The notes beneath the pieces were generated by a model. It ran no database searches, was not told the origin of the DNA, and saw only the letters and a program-made list of their open reading frames with translations. This document shows positions 12,007 through 22,566 of a DNA stretch of 64,000 bases, piece after piece; position 1 is the first letter of the stretch; the number at the start of each line of letters is the position of its first letter. A program made the position numbers and the translations under genes. Origin of the DNA: Scleroderma bovista (lineage: Eukaryota; Basidiomycota; Agaricomycetes; Boletales; Sclerodermataceae); NCBI GenBank assembly GCA_037178675.1, contig JAYMGJ010000156.1:35530-99529 (forward strand), in the 5' to 3' direction.

Positions 12007-15000
12007 ATCATTCCTCTCCCATTCTCTGTGCACGTTTGGCGAGCTACAGAAAACACATGGGTGAGTGAATCGCGTGAATAAGCTCAGTGCACTTACTGCC
12101 GCGGCCAAATCTAACTGGCCGGGAGCAGCTCCTGGCCTCGAGACCGTTCCCTTCGGCGCCGGTACATTGTTGGTGGGACGCGCGGCCGTGGGAATAGGGG
12201 GTTTACCTGGTTGCTTAGCTACGGGTTTCACAGCAACTGGAGGTGGTCCTGGTTTCGGTTTACTCGCAACTGGCGGCGGTTTCACCGCCAATGAACTTGA
12301 AGGCCGGGAACTGTTGGGAGTTGTACCAGCCGAATCATTCGCTCCTGGCTTTTTCCACGGCGCAGAGGACGAATTTGGATGTAAAACACCAGGAAAAACA
12401 GCAACAGGTTTAGCAGAAACGTCTGTTACAATTGACTTCGATGAAGTTGTAACCTTCGGTGCGGATGTTGCGGTGGATGCAGCTGGTGAAGAGGGAGGGG
12501 GACGACGAGCCGGTGGCGGAGGGGCAGCAGGTGGTGCCTTGGGCTTTTGAGGTACTAACTCAAGATAATTGTTTGGCGCCCAGCCTTCGTTCCCATCCTT
12601 TCTGACAAGCCACCATCCATTTGTATCTTTCTCTACTAGCTCGACGACATCATCCTTCTTGAGTGACATTTCGCCTTCCTGTCCGTCGAAGGCAAATTTA
12701 GCTCGATATAGCTCAGCACCGATCTCCTCTTGTACAGGAGGCGGCGGCGGCGGATTTCTGACTTGGGACGGAACTAGCGCAGCTTTGGCAGTCCCGTTTG
12801 CTGGCTTCCCAGGAAGGGGTTGAGCAGCTGGTTTGGGTCGCGGTGTGCCTTTCGCGTTCTGCAACCAACATCAAGAAAGCTAATGCGAAAACGAGGCAAT
12901 ATTACTTACACTGGGCGGCCCACCAGCCCGCAGAAGCTTTCCTTGCGTGATGGGTCGTACGACACCTGGTTTCCGTTTTGGCGGTTGCCGTGATGTACTA
13001 CTCGGAGGCTCTCCAGACTGAACACGGACGGTGTGACTCTTATACACGTCATCTCGCGCGACTGTCTCGTCCTTCACAAAACGAATCGTATCCTTCTTGT
13101 CTTTCTTTTTGGAGTACTCGATTCTGGGGCATAGTCAGAGGGAAAGTAACTTGAACCCAAAAGGAACTAACGTAGGTCCGATTGTAGCATTGATCGTTGC
13201 TTGTGTAAGCCGCAAAAGATGGACAGTAAGTTCGGTCTTGAAGTAGCAGTGAAGAACAGGGTCCCCTTCTTCAGACGTATTGCAATTGAGAATCTATAGG
13301 GTGTGGTAAAGAAATAACCTAAACGTATCAAACTTTAGCGGTATTACCAGCCAATCATCTCGTAAGTTTGACATGGATATGTTCTTTATGGTAACAAGAG
13401 GTATCTTGCGCTCAACTGAAAAGTGAGTCTGTCCATCCTTTTCGGTGGTAACAACAATATAAACGGCTTTATTCGTCTGGAAAAGATGTGGAAGTTGTTG
13501 AAATTTCCACCAAGATTAGACGTACCACAACCAAGAAACGAGGACTTAGTTTGCTGGAGCGGCCGAATTTGGATATCAAAACATGTGCTTTAGAGCTGAA
13601 GGCCACTCTTTCAGCTGAACAGATGTTAGCCAATGCATAAGCAAAGGATGAGAAGACGCACTTCCGATTCCGCAAGCCGATCGTAGCTCAGCACCCAATG
13701 GGTTTGCACCGTTGACGTCCAGATAGTCGCCCATAAATCTCCGAGAGCCAAGAAGACTGAAGCGCCTGCGCTCTTTCCTTCCTGCGAGTACCTGATGGCC
13801 GTAGTCCCGAATTTTCGCATACTCGATGCCCTCTTTGTTATTCTTCCAGAATCGTTGGATGCGTCTGGCACATTCATTCTTGTAGCGCCAGTAATTACGC
13901 CAAGCACGTTGGATACGAGCGGCCATATTATGCCAGTAGCGATCACGCATTGTTTCTAGCGCAAAAAGCTGCAAGTACATTGTGAGATAGATCCGAATTT
14001 AAAAATGAAACCTACAGTCTCTGGATTCTTGATGAACGCTTTGGTGACACCCATCTGCCATTCATCCTTGGATATACCAGTGTCCTTCAAAATCTGTACA
14101 CATCCTGATTTTGCATCTCCTTGCCAGGTATACTCGCCTGCGTATGACGTTGCCGGAGAGAGTAAATAAAACCGTTCTACCATTTTCTCGAACGTATTAC
14201 GATATGCGAAGCCAGCTCGCCGAATACGGATGTTCTCGTGCAGTCCAAGATATTTGATCTGATGAAGGATGGCTTTGGAATCGTATTCAGTTGCACTGCG
14301 ATTCTGATTTGGCTTGATCGTTCGAATATACGATGGCTGGGCTTTCATTAAGTTGTCGACAAGTGCTCCGGCAGAAGCCTGGACACGTGAACTTCAGCGA
14401 ATCCGTCCGGCACAAATGGAGGCGTACCTTTATTCTATCTCCCGCTGTTGGGGGACGTTTCTTGCTATTTGGATCAGGTCGGTCTGGGAAAAGCGACTGG
14501 AGAAATTGGTTGCTACTACTGCCAATGAGGTCGAAGATATCTTTGATAAGTGCGTCCTTGTTCTTGTCCGTCATACCTGCGATGTTATACGTGACGTCGC
14601 CGGCATAGTGTCTGACAAGGAATTGAGCCCCACGAGCTTCAAAGTGCGGATTAGATGACAATGCAGCTGTACGTTGCATGAAGCTATTGTCTGCAGCAGC
14701 AGGATCCGCATGGGCTGTCGCACAAGCGTCATTTAGCGCAGCAAATATCCCAGGAGGTTTCCGTTCTTCTATCAAATCACATACGATCTTGTTGTTGAAA
14801 TACTTGATGGGCGTCCACTTGATTTGCTCCCTGACATACTCTTCTTGCTCAGTCTTCAACGTCAACTCGATAAAGATTTGCTGAAGCTTCTCGTTCACGT
14901 AATTGATGCACAATTGCTCGAACGAGTTGTCCTGGAAGGACATGTCAAAATCGATCGAGGGAGATTAGAACACACGTCTGACCTCAAAAATCTCAAAACC

Positions 15001-16592
15001 GAAAATATCCTAAGTAGACGACGGTTGGAAAATTACTTCTCAATCGAATCCAGACGTACCAGGATTCCGATGACTTGAGCGGTTGTGCTTCTTGCCTTCA
15101 TAGAGACATTGATTCTTGACACGATCCACTCGAATAGATTGTTGTATATCACCTTCGCAAAAGCATCCCGTCCAGCGGCAGCTTGTGTTGGGTTAAGAGG
15201 CACATCATAAATTGAACCCCGACGACCGCCCCGCTGCGTTTCCATAACTCTGGTAGTCAGGACTTTCTGAAGCATAGCGGAGTCTGACTCCATCAAGTAG
15301 GCGATGAAGTCAATGACTCCCGTGTCGGAAATGGTGGAATTTCCATCATCCATTTCATCGAACTGGACATTCCCGAGCCAAAGGACGGTAGCTAGCATTC
15401 GGAATATCTCGCTTTGCTCATGGGCGGTCAGGCCAATGACCTGCATTGCTTTCTACACGAAGGGGTGAACTAGAAATGCAATAGGCGGTAGCTGCATACT
15501 TACCAGAGTGGCTGAAAAATCCTCAGTATCGTTGATTCCCTGAACTTCGAGACAGTTGGACATGCTTGTATATGCGTAGGACTCTGGACCTTGTAAGCCA
15601 AACTGCTCTGTATTTGTGGTCAATACTAGACCAATGGCCTCCAAAACGCACGCACCTCGTTGATCACCAGATGCAGCCTTTGTGAACTGATAGAATATGT
15701 GAAAGTTGCGTTCATTCTCCACTTGACCGACAACGCGACTTTTTTCCAGGAGATAATTTGTGATCTGAGCCCCAACAGGTTCACCGTGAGCGTTGAACAT
15801 GATCTCCAAATACTTTCCCTACGCGGAGGTGAGCTACAAGCCTTGGGAATTACGAAAGTGTCGCACATGCCGGCTTGAATTATTGTTGCGAAGAGTTTTA
15901 GCGCAACCAAAACTTTCCAGTAGCGGGTTTGTAGCCAAAACCATATCCTTTATCTCCTGGATGCTGTTATCGTGACCACCTGACACAGCAGCTATGTATT
16001 GCATTATCCGCTTGGCAGCCTCGGTTTTTCCTGCACCAGATTCGCCTGAAATAATGACGCACTGATTCTCGTGGTATGCGTTCATGTTATAGTATGCAGA
16101 TTCAGCAATACTGAACACATGTGGTGGCACTTCTAACCGGTTCTTGCCCTTATACTTCTGCAGCACTTCATCGGTGTAAATGCCAAGATCTGAAGACCGT
16201 GTTCTGCATGGATAGCATGCACATCAAAATACGAACAAGGACATACCTTTAAACGGATTGACAGAAATCAACACGCTGCCAATGTAGGTGTATATCTCTG
16301 CATTCGACCACCGTTTCTGGAGATTGTCATTTATGCTTTCGTTGTTGATCGAGGTCAACAGGGTCATATCAGACACCCCGACTTGTTTCTTCTTGAACCC
16401 TTCTTTCCAGTCTGCCTGCGCAGGTCGTAGTTATGATGGATCTCGCGAACGTCCAGGCTTGCGACATACTTTGGCTACTTTAGTGGCTCCAGCCTTTGCA
16501 GGCGTGGCGGCCTTCTTGGCGGCCTTCTTCGAAATCGCCTGGTCATAGCATAAGTGATAGAAACGAACGACTCAGCCTGCGGAACGCACCAT
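12007..16592 (-). CDS. myo1: Class I myosin (Myo3/Myo5/MyoA type)
   Basis: This is the actin-based motor of endocytic patches. Exon 1 contributes only the initiator ATG (16592-16590). After an intron the protein continues [20 protein letters not shown]. The motor head contains the P-loop [13 protein letters not shown], the LEKSRVVGQ segment and [20 protein letters not shown]. The TEDS-site phosphorylatable Ser lies in [11 protein letters not shown], the usual target of PAK/Ste20 kinases. IQ-like motifs follow ([25 protein letters not shown]), then the basic TH1 tail, a proline-rich TH2 region, an SH3 domain ([20 protein letters not shown] ... [10 protein letters not shown]) and a second Pro-rich stretch. 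The last short exon ends [11 protein letters not shown] at 12007. It is full length for the family, with many introns. It is divergent from PMP3 and close to its likely chaperone She4. Confidence 0.95.
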
Positions 16593-16764
16593 CGGAGGTC
16601 AAAATGTCCTGGGTGTGACTGTAATCTAAGTGAAGAAGCAGTGGAATAATATCATGCAAGGACCCCGATCGCTGCCCCTGCTGTGCCTGCAGGAGTGCTC
16701 GGGGGCCTTCCTTTACAGCGGCTCCTCGCTCCTAGTGGTGTCTGTTCACTACAGTCAAGTTGTC
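16593..16764. promoter_or_regulatory. Shared divergent promoter of myosin I and PMP3
   Basis: Only about 170 bases separate the two outward-facing ATG codons, so both promoters must lie here or overlap. No specific binding site could be assigned. Confidence 0.4.
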
Positions 16765-17266
16765 ATGGTCAAATCTTCAGACGTTGTTCTTATTCTCGTC
16801 TGTGGCGCTGGATATCTGTGCAAATGTACTTGCTAATGTGTTACAGGTCGCTATTATCTTCCCTCCAGCGGCAGCCGCATTCCTCACAGGGTGCAGCTGT
16901 GACCTGCTCATTAGCATCTGTTTGACGATGTGAGCCACCGCGTTTTCCTTGCATTGTCACTTTCTCACTGTCTATGCAGTCTTGGGTACTTCCCAGGACA
17001 TCTGGTGAGCAACCATCATGCCCGGTTTATTGATCTAGGTGTTTATGCGACACTTGTCTTTTAGCACGCCTTCTGGCTCATATACAAGAGGATGCAGGCA
17101 GAGGAGCGTTACGGACATGGCGGATTTATCTGTATGTTCCATTCTGGTCTAGTCACTATCAGACGTTTCTGACATGTTTCCAGACGTCGGTAATGGCACC
17201 TATGAGCCCCTATACAACCAACCTTACACCGCTCCCACTACTTATGGCGCTATGAATGCAGCGTGA
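16765..17266 (+). CDS. PMP3: PMP3/SNA-family plasma membrane proteolipid
   Basis: This is a small hydrophobic protein of the Pmp3 (UPF0057) family, which affects plasma membrane potential and salt tolerance in yeast. The start MVKSSDVVLILV splices into AIIFPPAAAAFLTGCSCDL, matching the first helix and the FPP motif. It continues ISICLTMLGYFPGHLHAFWL, the second helix with the family's LGYxPGxxHAFxL signature. A hydrophilic tail ends APTTYGAMNAA. Introns are small and the last exon is short. The tail is longer than in the minimal yeast protein and resembles Sna2/Sna4-type members. Confidence 0.85.
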
Positions 17267-17393
17267 ATTGATATACTCTCATATGCATTTGGATGTGGGA
17301 CCACACATATCACTTAGGACATTTCACTGTGTAATGTCATCTTATACATTCATCCTTGTTTCACTGGCAGCTGCCGATGTATTGCTCCAGTTG

Positions 17394-18364
17394 TCATTGG
17401 ACCATCTTCACCATAACCATCATGCGCTCAAAGTCTTCCAAGGTTATAGACTTGTCTTCTGAACTGGAAAATGCTTCAAGCATCTCCTTTACCTGCGGCA
17501 AACGCATTAGGACTCCTAAGCGACTATTGACGTTGGTACACTAACTTCGTTTGGTTTAAGCTTCTCCTTCAGCAAATCTGACGCATGCATTATCTCATGG
17601 GTCATTATGCGTTGATGTTCTAGTTGAGCATCTGTGGAAGCAGGAAAGAACCTTGCAAAATCCGCTCGGCATATCGCTTTTTGTGCCTCAGTCAGATGAA
17701 TCGAACGAATCATGCTGGATGTTGAAGTTTTTGAGGGAGCCTTCCGAGGGGTCGTGGTCGCTGTTCTAGACTTGTGAATCTGACCATTGTCTTCGAATTC
17801 TTCACTAGACTCTTCCTCCGATTCGTTAGACAGTTCTGGCATCTCGTATTCGTCACCCTCTGAACCACCGTCCTCATCTATCTCGGTGTTCTCTTTCCCC
17901 GGTGTCTCTGCTTCCATGCCCTCTTGATCCCCGAGTAGGACCGCACATACAGCTCTCCAGTCTTTCCTGCACACACCCTGTGCATCTTCGCTGCGGATAC
18001 CCCAGCCTGTTGCAGCGTTGCGAAAGACTGCCAAGACTTCGTCATCAGCTTCCAAGCCGAGTAAGCAGAGAGCATTTGGAATGGATGACAGTGCAATATA
18101 GGAGTCGGCGTCACCGTCGATATCATTGGGAACCAGGAATCCCCCGGGTCCTTCATCGTCGATGGATGAACCTCCGCATTCCACATCATCTATGATGAAG
18201 CCTCCTGCGGGGATGTCGTCTCCGTTATGTGGCGTTCGCTGTGACTTCCTTGACGCGGAGGTATCGAAAACCTCATCAATTTGACGTCTAAAACCAGGTG
18301 GGAGAGCGAGGAACGCAGGATCGTCCGAATCACCCTCACGCGTGCGACGTCTTGTCGAAACCAT
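17394..18364 (-). CDS. Acidic protein with degenerate EF-hand-like C-terminus
   Basis: The start MVSTRRRTREGDSDDP opens a long acidic, probably disordered N-terminal half (EYEMPELSNESEEESSEEFE). A helical C-terminal module begins LTEAQKAICRADFARFFPAS. An intron (donor GTTAGT after LKPNE) joins it to VKEMLEAFSSSEDKSITLED and FERMMV, ending MVKMVQ at 17394. The last part has EF-hand spacing, but the loop lacks Asp at position 1 and Gly at position 6, so calcium binding is unlikely. Similarity to centrin/Rad33-like repair proteins is possible but unproven. It lies 97 bases downstream of the She4 stop on the same strand and may share no more than proximity. Confidence 0.7.
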
Positions 18365-18461
18365 CCTGCATTTAATCTGCGATACCTCCTAGGTGAATGG
18401 GCGATTGAAGCTACTACAAGCTACTACAATAATTTCAGTATTTGGACTCCAGTAGGTATTA

Positions 18462-20534
18462 CTAATCACTTGCAGTCCTGAGCTCCACCAACCTCTTAGT
18501 AACCTCTGCTGCAGTCTGCAGCATTGCAGCGTCGCAAACGCCAAGCTTCCCTTTCAATAACCTTGCAAATATTTCCAACAATCCAACCCTCTCTGTCTCT
18601 TCCTTGAGTTCCATGCGAGGCAAAGATCTCTCACCATCCAAGATGTTGCGAAAACACACCACACCCCTGTGAGCTAATCCAGGGTCACCTTTATCTGCAC
18701 TATTCTCGCAACCTGCATCGTCAACCTGAGTAGATGGATCGATGAGCCGGGCAATGACCGCGAAGGCTCTGTGGCGCTCCCTCTGAAGGTCGAATATTAT
18801 GCGACATGCACTGGGGTCGCTTGTGAGCATCGCAATTGCACCCGAAGCAGCTAGTTTTGTTGGCACATCTTCCACGTCGGACATTGCCAACAGGATCTGT
18901 ATTTTAGACTTCGCAACTTGGCCACTATCTCCTCCTCCATACCTTGCAAAGACATCGTCTGAGCCAGCAATAAGGTTACAGATGAGCTCGCAACACGCTC
19001 TACGGAGGAGTGTGTGATCGTCAAGTAATAGAACTTCTATTTTATTGAGGAGGTCAGGAGTGGTCGCGATTCTAGATGCACATCCAGGATTGTAAGATGC
19101 CAGGTTCGTCAGTGCCATCATCGCTTCGAACTGCTGAAGTGTGCTAGCGGAAGGATGGAGGACTAGTTGCGAGAATGGGCGAATTGCGTCCAACATATTA
19201 CCCTCGTTTGGACCAAATACCTGGATTGGAGAGGACGTAATTGCAAGCTTCGCAAGAGCTTGGATGGGAGTGAGAACGTCGGGAGGAGAGCCAGAAAAAG
19301 ACGAGGGGTGTGCCTTGATGACACGTAAGAGATGCTTCGCACCACCGCCTTGGAGAACTTTTCCCCTATTTCCTTTGTCCTCTACTAGATTCAAATAGAT
19401 ACGGCCAGCTGCGGCTCTTGACGCTACACTCTCTGCTCCAGCTGCTACTGTCAGCACATCCAGTATTCCGCTGTCGATAACAATGCGACACCTAGCCTGG
19501 ACATGCGCGTCCCCGTCAAGGGCACCGGAGGCTTGTTCGGTAGATTTCGAATCAGTTTGCTTCCTACCACCCCCTGCCAAGTTGCGCAGCTTGGCAATCT
19601 GACGTTCCTCTTGACTTAGGCGGGGCTTGTAGGCGCAAAGATTTAACGCGATTGCCAGAGTGCCATATAGGATCGTGGTATAATCATTCAGCTCGCCAGA
19701 TGATGTACATTTCGGGACGAGGTTGAATAATTTAGTTAAGAACGTTGTATCCGCCAATGTAGGTTTGACTACGGGATTGACGCTGAGGTACGTCAAGCCT
19801 TCCACGGCTTCGTTGATAAAAGTATGGGTGTCGCCGTTACCAGAAATCAGCTCCTTGAGCAAGGCTGTGAATTGCTCGTCGTGAGGCTCGAATAAAGGTG
19901 CCTCTCCCAGGCTGGAGGCACTGCGAGACAACTTGGTCAGAGCGAGAACGGCAGCCACACGTAAAGCGTGATTGCTTGTTTGTGCGGATTGACTGCGAAG
20001 CCAAGTAACGACCTCGGCTGGTATCACGGAACTGCAAGTCTTATGTCCGCTGGCCTGTGCGAACAACCGAGCAACTTCCAACGACATGGGAGGGGAGGGA
20101 GCAATGATCAGGGTCGACAAAAGATCAATGAAGCCATTTTGTTGAAATATGTGCGAAGCCGATTGTCTATCAACCTGGAATAAGGCAGAAAGGAATGAGA
20201 CACCAGCAAGCGCGTCGGAATCTTGTGATTCTGACAGCCGTGATACGACAAAAGGTTGGAAGACACTCGACAGGGACTCTGTGCCAGCATCATCGGATCC
20301 ACTGTCTCCTGCTTGTTTAGTTGTCTCTGAGACCAGGGAGGAGCGCTTGTTCTGGCACAAAGTAGACAAGGCGAGATATGCTTTGGAGCGTAAAGCAGGT
20401 GGGTGGGACGGGAGGAAGGCTACCACCAGAGAGGACAACTGCTCATGCAGAGTGGACGAGGGCTTACGAAGCAGAGCATCTAGCTGTTCTTGGATGTTCT
20501 GAACATCATTGTCATGTGTGGCCTCGGTTTGCAT
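18462..20534 (-). CDS. she4: UCS-domain myosin chaperone (She4/Cro1/UNC-45)
   Basis: This is a single-exon, 690-residue protein built of helical ARM-like repeats. It matches the central and UCS regions of fungal She4/Rng3/Cro1, which fold and stabilise class I, II and V myosin heads. Typical segments are IVIDSGILDVLTVAAGAESV, ASRAAAGRIYLNLVEDKGNR and LLLDDHTLLRRACCELICNL, with LAASGAIAMLTSDPSACRII near the C-terminus. As in yeast She4 there is no clear N-terminal TPR domain. The likely client, class I myosin, is encoded about 2 kb away on the same strand. The ATG (MQTEATHDNDV) is the first in frame. Confidence 0.88.
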   Translation of the reverse strand: MQTEATHDNDVQNIQEQLDALLRKPSSTLHEQLSSLVVAFLPSHPPALRSKAYLALSTLCQNKRSSLVSETTKQAGDSGSDDAGTESLSSVFQPFVVSRLSESQDSDALAGVSFLSALFQVDRQSASHIFQQNGFIDLLSTLIIAPSPPMSLEVARLFAQASGHKTCSSVIPAEVVTWLRSQSAQTSNHALRVAAVLALTKLSRSASSLGEAPLFEPHDEQFTALLKELISGNGDTHTFINEAVEGLTYLSVNPVVKPTLADTTFLTKLFNLVPKCTSSGELNDYTTILYGTLAIALNLCAYKPRLSQEERQIAKLRNLAGGGRKQTDSKSTEQASGALDGDAHVQARCRIVIDSGILDVLTVAAGAESVASRAAAGRIYLNLVEDKGNRGKVLQGGGAKHLLRVIKAHPSSFSGSPPDVLTPIQALAKLAITSSPIQVFGPNEGNMLDAIRPFSQLVLHPSASTLQQFEAMMALTNLASYNPGCASRIATTPDLLNKIEVLLLDDHTLLRRACCELICNLIAGSDDVFARYGGGDSGQVAKSKIQILLAMSDVEDVPTKLAASGAIAMLTSDPSACRIIFDLQRERHRAFAVIARLIDPSTQVDDAGCENSADKGDPGLAHRGVVCFRNILDGERSLPRMELKEETERVGLLEIFARLLKGKLGVCDAAMLQTAAEVTKRLVELRTASD

Positions 20535-20708
20535 CGATGGTAGCTGGCAAAACGATCGCGTGATCAGATCTGGACTAAGACTTGAATCTCTAGTACAGTA
20601 CTACAGTTGCGTAGATGCATCGCGGATATTGTCTTCCACTCTCAGTCATCTGGACACCCTGAAGCAACAACTTGTCTTCTTCTCCTCAGGACTTGGCCTA
20701 TCAGCACC

Positions 20709-22386
20709 ATGACTTGTACAAAGATACCCATCACGGATTTTCTTCAGGAAATGTCCCCCTCCGATGAGGGGAGTGCTAGCCACCTCCACAGAAACGATAA
20801 TATTCAGCATGGACATACCCTTCTGTTTAAACTGCCCAATGGCGAAGTCCGGGGCATCAAGGTCGAAAAAGATTCGTACGTGTTGTACCCTATATCAATT
20901 GGAAGAGGTCCAGTTGACCCCACGCAGAGTCGTATCGCTGGGTAGAGTGGGTTCTTTCTTCGCGAATGAACTCATCGGACACCCGTATGGTCTGTCATAC
21001 GAAATACACGACAAGAAACTCAAGAGATTACCCTCACGCACAATGCAAGAAATCGGTACATATGTTCCTGACACGCTTGCCTAATAACAAGTTAAACGTG
21101 CTACAGAGGAAACGGATGCAACAAACGAGCTGATCAACGACGGCGAATTGGTCCAACCCTTGACTGTCGCAGAGATCGAAGGTTTGAAAAAGTCCGGCGT
21201 CCATGCTTCGGTTCGATTATTCCTAAATGCCAATTCGACAAGAGTGCCAATCTCATTAACAGGAAATCATCCAAGCACAAATCGAACAGCATACAAATTA
21301 CTCTCTTAAGACGGAGTACAGCAAGGAAAAGTACAAACAGCGGAAAGAAGCAAAGTAAGTGACCCACCAGAATGTGCTGAAGTATCTTCAATCCCCTTTC
21401 CAGGTATTCAAAGTGTTTCGAAATCATAGAACCAACGCTATTTAGTGTCTGCGATTATTGGTTCAAAAAAGATCACCACCGCATACGGGACATCCGACCC
21501 GATACATTGTCTCAGATGCTCAATCTAGCGAACATACGACCAGGTGGAAGGTACATCATTGTCGACGATGCATCTGGGTTAGTGGTAGCTGCTGTTCTGG
21601 ACAGGCTCGGAGGTGGGTAGGGTGTGAACCATCGTTGAGGTGTACTTAACTCACATGTAGGCGAGTGTCGGGTCATTTCCATCAATGACTCCGATTCCCC
21701 GCCAGCGTACCCGGTACTGACTCTAATGAACTACGACAAGAAAGCCCTCACGACGGTGTTGGCAACGCTGAACTGGGCGACTGCTCAAGAAGGTTACACT
21801 CCAGGCGAGCAAACACTCGTCCCAAGCGTCGCTTGGCTCACTCTATAATAGTCACCCCACCACTGGATCCCCCCTCAGGCCGTGTACACTCCGAACGTCA
21901 GCGAGCGCGACTAGATAAACGAAGGGCAACATCAGATATCATGGCGACTACTAGGGCGGAACTATTTGCGGGTGAATTCGATGGGTAGAATATTTCTTTC
22001 CGTCTTGGCAATCCCGCTGAAGAGATTATCAAGGCTCCTTGTTGCCAGTGAATACGATGCCTTCCAGATCGTGGAGACACTATCCCCTTACCTTGCAGGG
22101 TCTGCCTCGATTGTCGTCCAGAATCAGTTCCTTCAAGTATGTTTCAATAGTGGTGATAATTTACTAATGGACTGTCCAATTTCACCAGCCTCTTGCTGAC
22201 CTTCAGGCCCGAATGCGTCAAATGCCTACCTGCCTAGCGCCCTCAATAACCGAAGGGTGGCTACGTCGTTATCAAGTTCTGCCTGGCAGAACACACCCAA
22301 GCATGAATATGCTAGGTTCAGGGGGGTTTCTTCTACACGCAATCAAAGTGTACGCGGACATCACTCATGCAGAGGAAACGCATTGA
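20709..22386 (+). CDS. TRM6: tRNA (adenine-58-N1)-methyltransferase non-catalytic subunit Trm6
   Basis: This is the RNA-binding partner of Trm61 in the m1A58 methyltransferase (yeast Gcd10). Family features are GHTLLFKLPNGEVRGIKVEK, FGSFFANELIGHPYGLSYEI, RPDTLSQMLNLANIRPGGRY and NYDKKALTTVLATLNWATAQ. The C-terminal exons read VHSERQRARLDKRRATSD, ELFAGEFDG, LASEYDAFQIVETLSPYLAG and end PGRTHPSMNMLGSGGFLLHA...EETH at 22386. Between NWATAQEGYTP and KRRLAHSIIVTPP the frame changes by -1 near 21815 with no normal intron available, so there is either a one-base assembly deletion or a real lesion. The ATG at 20751 (MSPSDEG) is an alternative start that fits relatives better. Confidence 0.87.
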
Positions 22387-22566
22387 CTGTACCTATCAAA
22401 TTTTGCAACAGATTTCATAATACGCCCGAACCAAGTAGCCAAAGTGGGGCAATCTCAGACGAATCCCATATGTCAATGGAAGTTGAACATTGACCAAGCA
22501 TCAAAATGATACCACGTTGCAAAGATTTGACGAAGAAAATATAGAGTGAACATACACAAACTGGGT

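Noticed and set aside
12065..12550. 161-codon plus-strand frame rich in Gly and Ala
   Set aside because: It is the antisense shadow of the Pro/Ala-rich myosin I tail, where proline codons read as glycine codons in reverse.
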